Positions 8,406 through 12,730 of a stretch of 12,730 nt of DNA are shown piece after piece. The stretch lies in contig JAJYTK010000009.1 in assembly GCA_021793095.1 (NCBI GenBank), positions 1 through 12,730 of the forward strand, written 5' to 3'. The stretch comes from Pseudomonadota bacterium. Its GTDB lineage: Bacteria > Pseudomonadota > Gammaproteobacteria > Burkholderiales > Burkholderiaceae_B. How positions within the stretch are numbered: position 1 is the first letter of the stretch; every line of letters starts with the position of its first letter. The position numbers and the translations under genes were made by a program. The notes under the pieces were generated by a model. That model had not been told where the DNA came from. It worked only from the letters and a program-made list of their open reading frames with translations, and ran no database searches.

Positions 8406-9056
8406 TCATAAAAACCAGCTAAAAAACCCGTAAAAAAACCAAATTATGGGTTGAAGCACACGCCAAAGCACGCCGCTGAACAATAAAAGCAACAAAATGA
8501 GCATGCCATAGGGCTCAATTCGGGCATAGGGCTGAGCCCATTTCATAGGCAATAAACTATAAACAATACGCCCGCCATCTAAGGGGGGCAAAGGCAATAA
8601 ATTAAATACCATTAAAATGATATTAATCTGAATACCCGCCACTGCCATTTGCGCCCAAAAATCCGTAGCATTGGCCTCCCACACAAAGAAAAATTTAAGC
8701 AATAAGGCCCAAAACAAAGCCATCGCAAAGTTGGCTGCCGGCCCGGCCAAGGCAACCCAAAGAATATCCTGCTTGGGTCTTTTTAAGCGCGACCAATTTA
8801 CCGGTACGGGCTTGGCCCAACCAAAAATAAAGCCCGCACCTCCCATGAGCTTTGCCGTGAATAACAAAAACAAGGGTACGGCAATGGTCCCCACGGGATC
8901 AATATGGCGCATGGGGTTGAGGCTAATGCGGCCAGCCAAATCTGCTGTCGGGTCACCAAAATGACGAGCGACATAACCATGTGCCGCCTCATGTAACGTG
9001 ATGGCAAATAAAACCGGTATCGCCAGCACGGTTATGGTTTGTATGATGGAATCCAT
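8406..9056 (-). CDS. M50-family site-2-type membrane metalloprotease
   Basis: A compact intramembrane zinc protease of 216 residues. The metal-binding motif HEAAH is at 22-26 in the first membrane segment. The third ligand, Asp160, is in NLLPLPPLDGGRI near a later membrane segment. Other hydrophobic stretches lie at about 55-70, 97-125, 138-155 and 180-212, giving four to six membrane passes. There is no PDZ or CBS domain, so it is the minimal form of the family, not RseP. The substrate is unknown. The ATG at 9056 has only a weak upstream GAAG. It is probably the first gene of a unit with dapA and bamC, because a terminator lies just upstream of it and only 75 bases separate it from dapA. I recall the same gene near dapA in other betaproteobacteria, which hints at an envelope role, but this is inference. 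Confidence 0.9.
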   Translation of the reverse strand: MDSIIQTITVLAIPVLFAITLHEAAHGYVARHFGDPTADLAGRISLNPMRHIDPVGTIAVPLFLLFTAKLMGGAGFIFGWAKPVPVNWSRLKRPKQDILWVALAGPAANFAMALFWALLLKFFFVWEANATDFWAQMAVAGIQINIILMVFNLLPLPPLDGGRIVYSLLPMKWAQPYARIEPYGMLILLLLLFSGVLWRVLQPIIWFFYGFFSWFL

Positions 9057-9080
9057 GCAGATGCTTCAGAATCAGACAAT

Positions 9081-9137
9081 AAAAAACCCAAGGTGCTCAC
9101 TAACCAATGACCAAACCTCATAGGCAGTGAGCCCTTG
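9081..9137 (-). terminator. Probable terminator downstream of yciO
   Basis: On the minus strand CAAGGGCTCACT pairs with AGTGAGCACCTTG (one extra base in the second arm) across a 24-base loop. GGTTTTTTATTG then follows. It starts 42 bases after the yciO stop and ends 25 bases before the M50 gene, so it should separate the two transcripts. The large loop makes it less certain than the other terminators here. Confidence 0.65.
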
Positions 9138-9178
9138 AGTATGTGATGATAACTATAAATCAGCTAAGAGCTACCAGT

Positions 9179-9805
9179 TTACTCCAAACCGATTTTTTGT
9201 GGATCGCCTTGACCGAGACGCTGCACCGCGGGCACGTCAGTGGTCAGATCAATGACGGTGGTCGGCTCTAAGGGACATGGCCCCCCATCAATCACGGCCG
9301 CTACACGGCCTTTATAACGCTCGGCAATTCGTTGTGCATCATTTAATGGGTCCTCCTCACCCTCAGGGATCAGCGTCGTGGATAACAAATTGGTTTCGGC
9401 ATGCTCGATGAGGGACTGCAAGATTGGATTTTGGGGGACACGAATACCAATAGTTTTTTTGGCAGGGTGTGATACACGCCGTGGCACCTGCTTGGTGGCC
9501 TCGAGAATAAAAGTCCAAGGCCCAGGAGTCGCCAGCTTGAGTAATCGATACTGCACGTTGTCGACCTTGGCAAAATGGCTGATCTCGGCCAAATCGCGAC
9601 ACAGTAAGGTCAGATTGTGGCGCTCATCCAACCCCCGCAAACGGCGTAAGGCCTCGGCAGCTGCTCGATCATCCAGCCGGGTCACCAGGGCATAGCTAGA
9701 ATCCGTGGGAGTGGCGACTACCTTGCCTTCTGCGATCATCTGCGCGGCCTGTGAAATTAAACGCGGTTGCGGATTTTCAGGGTGCACAACAAATAACTGC
9801 GTCAT
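9179..9805 (-). CDS. yciO: YciO-type Sua5/YrdC-domain protein
   Basis: A single YrdC/Sua5-fold protein of 208 residues, the size of E. coli YciO (206). Shared features are the opening QLFVVHPENPQPRLI, the nucleotide-pocket motif PTDSSYAL (33-40), LCRDLAEIS, DNVQYRLLK, FILEATKQVPRR, KTIGIRVPQNPI and the C-terminal PTTVIDLT (181-188). The family binds ATP, threonine and bicarbonate products. The essential members TsaC and Sua5 make threonylcarbamoyl-AMP for tRNA t6A. YciO is a paralogue whose physiological role is less clear, so automatic labels of threonylcarbamoyl-AMP synthase should be taken with care. It lacks the extra C-terminal Sua5 domain. The start has a strong AAGGAG five bases upstream. 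That site is complementary to a stretch 50 bases further up the leader. It is divergent from tRNA-His and probably monocistronic. Confidence 0.9.
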   Translation of the reverse strand: MTQLFVVHPENPQPRLISQAAQMIAEGKVVATPTDSSYALVTRLDDRAAAEALRRLRGLDERHNLTLLCRDLAEISHFAKVDNVQYRLLKLATPGPWTFILEATKQVPRRVSHPAKKTIGIRVPQNPILQSLIEHAETNLLSTTLIPEGEEDPLNDAQRIAERYKGRVAAVIDGGPCPLEPTTVIDLTTDVPAVQRLGQGDPQKIGLE

Positions 9806-9872
9806 AATTGCTCCTTTGTTTGTGGTAATCAGAGAGCGGTCTTCTTTATTGCTAGCTTAGCAAAAACAAAGG
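9806..9872 (-). promoter_or_regulatory. yciO leader with inverted repeat covering the ribosome-binding site
   Basis: CCTTTGTTT (minus strand, complement of 9864-9872) is perfectly complementary to AAACAAAGG (complement of 9813-9821). The second arm contains the GG of the yciO Shine-Dalgarno AAGGAG (complement of 9811-9816). A second perfect repeat, TTGCTA-3 nt-TAGCAA, lies between them at 9849-9863. If the transcript starts upstream of 9872, the leader could fold and hide the ribosome-binding site. Confidence 0.4.
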
Positions 9873-9875
9873 GGG

Positions 9876-9903
9876 TGCATGTTTTTTTCTTTTATGCTAT
9901 AGT
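9876..9903 (+). promoter_or_regulatory. Promoter of tRNA-His
   Basis: TATAGT at 9898-9903 is a good -10 element, 22 bases before the tRNA. The hexamer 17 bases upstream (GTGCAT, 9875-9880) is a poor -35. Another TATA-like -10, TATGCT, overlaps at 9893-9898. The core GCTATAGTAGC is itself dyad-symmetric, so a minus-strand -10 for yciO could overlap it. Confidence 0.5.
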
Positions 9904-9925
9904 AGCTTTTTTATTGCAGAACAGC

Positions 9926-10002
9926 GGTGGCTGTAGCTCAGTTGGTAGAGCCCCGGATTGTGATTCCGGTTGTCGTGGGTTCGAGTCCCATCAGTCACCC
10001 CA
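9926..10002 (+). tRNA. tRNA-His(GTG)
   Basis: A 77-base cloverleaf is visible: acceptor GTGGCTG/CAGTCAC, D stem GCTC/GAGC, anticodon stem CCGGA/TCCGG with anticodon GTG at 9960-9962, T loop TTCGAGT, and an encoded CCA. The extra 5' G (9926, position -1) opposite discriminator C73 (9999) is the hallmark recognised by histidyl-tRNA synthetase. It is nearly identical to the E. coli tRNA-His. It has its own promoter and terminator, so it appears to be a single-gene unit. Confidence 0.98.
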
Positions 10003-10033
10003 AATCCCCTCGTCTGATCGAGGGATTTTTTTT
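10003..10033 (+). terminator. Terminator of tRNA-His
   Basis: An AAATCCCCTCG / CGAGGGATTT stem (one C bulged) with a 6-base loop, followed by a run of eight T residues (10026-10033). It begins at the base after the encoded CCA. Confidence 0.93.
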
Positions 10034-10152
10034 GCCCAAAATTTGCCTGCCATTAATCAGCTGACAGGACGGCTCGGGGCCGTGCTAAACTCTAGGTCTT
10101 AAGCGAGGCCAAAAAGGCCACCACACCTTCTTATCGTGACCTTTGACATCAT
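10034..10152 (+). promoter_or_regulatory. Leader region of the cardiolipin synthase gene
   Basis: No good sigma-70 promoter or Shine-Dalgarno sequence was found. Two small hairpins can form: ACGGC-TCGGG-GCCGT (10069-10083) and GGCC-AAAAA-GGCC (10107-10119). The sequence directly before the ATG (GACCTTTGACATCAT) has no purine-rich site, so initiation may be weak or depend on leader structure. Confidence 0.3.
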
Positions 10153-11634
10153 ATGCACCTAGATCTGCCCGAGCTTCATCGACTACTCCAAGATTTCTTT
10201 AGCGAATACTGGCCCCATATCGCAGCTATTTTGGGGCTGTTAATGGGGGTAACTGCAGCCATCCATGCCGCCATGTCAAAAAATGACGTGCGAGCTGCCA
10301 TCAGTTGGGTCGGGGTCATCATCATGTCCCCACTCTTGGGTCCGATTTTATATTTTGTTGCGGGCATCAACCGCATTCGCCAAAGCCAGATCTCCGAAGA
10401 GCGCGATAAACAACTCAAATCATTTAGCAACTACACCTCTCCCCCCGTCACCGAATTGGCGCATCATGTGGGCGAGCAATTTGAGCCTTTGCATATTTTG
10501 GGCGATAGGATCAGCCATTTCCAGCTACGTGCGGGCAACCGCATCGAGATGCTCAATGGCGGCGATGAGGCCTATCCACGCATGCTGCAAGCAATAGAAA
10601 ATGCGCAAAAAACCATTGCCCTGCAGTCTTATATTTTTGATAACGACCGCATTGGCCGACAATTTGTTGATGCCTTAAAGCGAGCCAAAGAACGCGGTGT
10701 TGAGATCAAGGTACTCATCGATGCGGTAGGTTCACGTTATTCGCGCCCCCCCAGCATCCGCTTGCTGCGCAAACACAAAATCCCTTGCGCGCTTTTTCTG
10801 ACCAACCCCTTTGGCATTCGCATGCCCTATGCGAATTTACGCAGTCACCGCAAGGTATTAATCATTGATGGCAACAAAGGATTTACCGGGGGCATGAACA
10901 TCCGCGAGGGCTTTTGCAGTGAGTTTACAGACAACAACCCAGATCACGATACACATTTCAAAATCCAAGGTCCTATCGTGGCACAAATCTTGTCTGCCTT
11001 TGCCCATGACTGGGAGTTCACCACCAAAGAAGAGCTAGACTACAATCTATGGTTTGACGTCGATCTCAGTTCGGCCCCCGAGCCTCAGGTCCCCGCCCGC
11101 TGCATTCGTTCTGGCCCCGACCGCTTCTTGGCCAGCACCCACAATATGTTATTGGGTGCTTTTGCTGTGGCCAAACGTCACATACGCATCCAATCTCCTT
11201 ACTTTATTCCTGATTTGGTGCTGATTGGGGCACTCAATACGGCAGCGCGCCGCGGTGTGCAGGTCGATATTGTCATTCCCAAGAAAAATAATCTAAAGCT
11301 TGTTAACTACGCGATGACGGCGCAACTGGATCAGATTATTTGTAGTGGTTGCCGCGTCTGGCGAGCGACGGGCAATTTTAACCACTCTAAGCTCTTGACC
11401 ATTGATGGAGCCTGGAGCTATGTCGGCTCATCAAACATCGACGCACGTAGCCTGCGTCTCAATTTTGAATTGGATATTGAGGTCTATAGCCACGATCTGG
11501 CCAAAGAAATAGAAAATAAAATAGACCGTGAGATTGAAAAGGCTGAGCCCGTCACGCTAGAGAGTCTAGAAAAGATCCCCTTTAGGAAAAAGCTGCGTAA
11601 CCGCATCATCTGGCTGGCTAGCCCCTACCTGTAG
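10153..11634 (+). CDS. cls: Cardiolipin synthase, ClsA-type phospholipase D family
   Basis: A membrane enzyme that forms cardiolipin by phosphatidyl transfer, in bacteria of this type mainly between two phosphatidylglycerol molecules. The 493 residues fit the ClsA length (486 in E. coli). Two membrane segments lie at about 19-41 and 47-70 (the PLDc_N region). Two catalytic HKD motifs follow: His232-x-Lys234 with Asp239 in HRKVLIID, and His411-x-Lys413 with Asp418 in HSKLLTID, each followed by a Gly-rich GGMNI or GSSNID. The two N-terminal membrane helices argue for ClsA rather than ClsB or ClsC, though other PLD-family transferases are possible. The start follows from the position of the first membrane helix. 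The ribosome-binding site is poor. It stands alone between tRNA-His and a convergent tRNA-Arg, with no intrinsic terminator visible before the tRNA. Confidence 0.92.
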   Translation: MHLDLPELHRLLQDFFSEYWPHIAAILGLLMGVTAAIHAAMSKNDVRAAISWVGVIIMSPLLGPILYFVAGINRIRQSQISEERDKQLKSFSNYTSPPVTELAHHVGEQFEPLHILGDRISHFQLRAGNRIEMLNGGDEAYPRMLQAIENAQKTIALQSYIFDNDRIGRQFVDALKRAKERGVEIKVLIDAVGSRYSRPPSIRLLRKHKIPCALFLTNPFGIRMPYANLRSHRKVLIIDGNKGFTGGMNIREGFCSEFTDNNPDHDTHFKIQGPIVAQILSAFAHDWEFTTKEELDYNLWFDVDLSSAPEPQVPARCIRSGPDRFLASTHNMLLGAFAVAKRHIRIQSPYFIPDLVLIGALNTAARRGVQVDIVIPKKNNLKLVNYAMTAQLDQIICSGCRVWRATGNFNHSKLLTIDGAWSYVGSSNIDARSLRLNFELDIEVYSHDLAKEIENKIDREIEKAEPVTLESLEKIPFRKKLRNRIIWLASPYL

Positions 11635-11657
11635 AACGCCTGTGGCAAGCAGGTATC

Positions 11658-11734
11658 TGGCGTGCCCGGCAGGATTCGAACCTGCGACCGACTGCTTAGA
11701 AGGCAGTTGCTCTATCCAGCTGAGCTACGGGCAC
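11658..11734 (-). tRNA. tRNA-Arg(TCT)
   Basis: On the minus strand a 77-base cloverleaf forms: acceptor GTGCCCG/CGGGCAC, D stem GCTC/GAGC, anticodon stem ACTGC/GCAGT with loop CTTCTAA, T stem GCAGG/CCTGC with loop TTCGAAT, discriminator G and an encoded CCA. The anticodon TCT (complement of 11698-11700) reads AGA, and AGG by wobble. It converges with the cardiolipin synthase gene, whose stop is 23 bases from the tRNA 3' end. No T-rich terminator follows it. Confidence 0.98.
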
Positions 11735-11753
11735 TAAAAAAGAATAATCTCGC

Positions 11754-11782
11754 ATTATATACCAACCCCAAGGCATAGGCCA
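11754..11782 (-). promoter_or_regulatory. Promoter of tRNA-Arg
   Basis: A perfect consensus -10 TATAAT lies at the complement of 11754-11759, 19 bases before the tRNA. It is followed by GCGAG, a GC-rich discriminator typical of stable-RNA promoters under growth-rate control. The hexamer at -35 spacing is TGGCCT (complement of 11777-11782), a poor match. One arm of a CCCCAAGG/CCTTGGGG inverted repeat sits in the spacer. Confidence 0.65.
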
Positions 11783-11832
11783 GGTTTTTCCAACGCGAAT
11801 AAAACCCAAAAAAATACCTTGGGGGGTCTCTT

Positions 11833-12561
11833 CTACCAGTAAACCGTACGCGCTTTATGAGAAAGCTGAGTTAAAGTTTTTTGGTAAAAACGCAACAAAT
11901 GATTAGAACGAATAATACTGACGCGCGGCAAGGCCCACATATTATCCTCTGTCAGTGCTAACCCTTTATGGGTGGCCACCGCCCATTGATAGCCGGCCTG
12001 TTTAACCGCCTCGATAGCCGGCGCATCAATATCCCCATAGGGATAGCAAAACGACGCCACCGGAGCTCCCAACAACTGCTCTAAATAGTTTTTGGAGCGT
12101 ACCAATTCATCATGCTGTACCTCAGGCGACTGCTGAGATAAATACACGTGATTGCAGGTATGTGAGCCGATCTCAAAGCCCTCATCATGCCACTGGCGGA
12201 TTTGATCCTCGGTCATCAGCGGTGCGGGGAGTTTGCTCTTGGGGAGCATCCAACGGTTTACATCACCTACCAAATCCGTCACGATAAAATTTGTGGCTGT
12301 AAAGCCTAGGCTTTTAAGGATGGGGCGGGCATTTTCAAATACATTTTCATAGCCATCATCAAAAGTGAGAATCACCACTTTGCCCTGCTTTTCGCCGCGG
12401 AGGTAGGGCATGCCCTCTGTTAAAGAGACCCCACGATAGCCTAAACGTTTAAGCAAAATCATTTGATTGGCAAAACGGCGCGGATGCACGGTCGCACCTC
12501 GCAAATATGAGCCGCGCGCAGGCGGAATCCCTATCTGGTGATACATCAAAATGGGAATCAT
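11833..12561 (-). CDS. Polysaccharide deacetylase (NodB domain) family protein
   Basis: A carbohydrate esterase family 4 protein of 242 residues that would remove acetyl or similar groups from an amino sugar, using a metal ion. It begins with PILMYHQIG, common in this subfamily. Motif 1 is TFDDGY, with catalytic base Asp68 and metal ligand Asp69. Motif 2 is SHTCNH, with metal ligands His134 and His138. Motif 3 is CYPYGD (172-177), which lacks the Arg of classical NodB, as many YPYG-type relatives do. No signal peptide is present and an in-frame TGA lies one codon before the ATG, so it is predicted to be cytoplasmic. The substrate (lipopolysaccharide sugar, exopolysaccharide or other) cannot be told. 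The ribosome-binding site is weak: AAGG eleven bases upstream, inside a possible AGGT/ACCT mini-hairpin. No neighbour is a glycosyltransferase. Confidence 0.88.
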   Translation of the reverse strand: MIPILMYHQIGIPPARGSYLRGATVHPRRFANQMILLKRLGYRGVSLTEGMPYLRGEKQGKVVILTFDDGYENVFENARPILKSLGFTATNFIVTDLVGDVNRWMLPKSKLPAPLMTEDQIRQWHDEGFEIGSHTCNHVYLSQQSPEVQHDELVRSKNYLEQLLGAPVASFCYPYGDIDAPAIEAVKQAGYQWAVATHKGLALTEDNMWALPRVSIIRSNHLLRFYQKTLTQLSHKARTVYW

Positions 12562-12638
12562 AGGTCAAAGTACCTTTTCAAAAATCAGCTTTTAAAGCAT
12601 GTAAAAATGATTTGCTTAAGGGGTATTTTAATGCGGGC

Positions 12639-12667
12639 TTGCATTTTATTTAAACCCTGCCTATAAT
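12639..12667 (+). promoter_or_regulatory. Promoter of tRNA-Pro
   Basis: A consensus -10 TATAAT at 12662-12667 and TTGCAT at 12639-12644 are separated by exactly 17 bases. The tRNA begins nine bases after the -10. The -35 is overlapped by a small dyad, AATGC-6 nt-GCATT. Confidence 0.75.
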
Positions 12668-12676
12668 ACTTTTTTT

Positions 12677-12730
<54 letters not shown>

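Noticed and set aside
9875..10102. An open frame of 75 codons across tRNA-His
   Set aside because: It is the chance translation of the tRNA gene (SSVGRAPDCDSG is a familiar artefact) and runs through the tRNA terminator.
11636..11663. ACGCC/GGCGT inverted repeat after cls as a terminator
   Set aside because: The second arm belongs to the tRNA-Arg 3' end and no T tract follows.

Overview
The window is an ordinary stretch of proteobacterial chromosome. It most likely comes from a betaproteobacterium of the order Burkholderiales, perhaps an Alcaligenaceae member of intermediate GC. This is inferred from protein character (MutS, BamC, DapA, a YciO-type protein, an M50 protease next to dapA) and from tRNA genes with encoded CCA ends. 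No database search was possible. Every complete gene looks intact, and there is no insertion sequence, integrase, phage module or CRISPR array.

Left part (1-3480): the 3' end of an unrecognised gene with a Pro/Ala-rich segment and a charged helical tail, then an IclR-family regulator. The regulator converges on mscS, a small-conductance mechanosensitive channel gene, with a strong shared terminator between them. A YhbW-type luciferase-like oxidoreductase gene is divergent from mscS.

Centre (3515-9805): mutS on the plus strand converges on bamC across a bidirectional terminator. The minus strand carries yciO, an M50 (site-2-type) membrane protease, dapA and bamC, transcribed in that order. 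dapA and bamC overlap by 4 bases. A terminator separates yciO from the protease, so protease-dapA-bamC is the likely transcription unit. It joins diaminopimelate/lysine synthesis, which feeds peptidoglycan, to outer-membrane assembly.

Right part (9806-12730): three tRNA genes, His(GTG), Arg(TCT) and Pro(TGG, cut by the window end), are separated by a ClsA-type cardiolipin synthase and a NodB-type polysaccharide deacetylase. Each tRNA has its own recognisable -10 element.

I found no undescribed multi-gene system. The points most worth a second look are small: a possible Shine-Dalgarno-sequestering hairpin before yciO, Asn at the MscS helix-kink position, a TAGES duplication in the MutS tail, an inverted repeat inside the tRNA-Arg promoter, and a T8 tract between the ribosome-binding site and start codon of the oxidoreductase.
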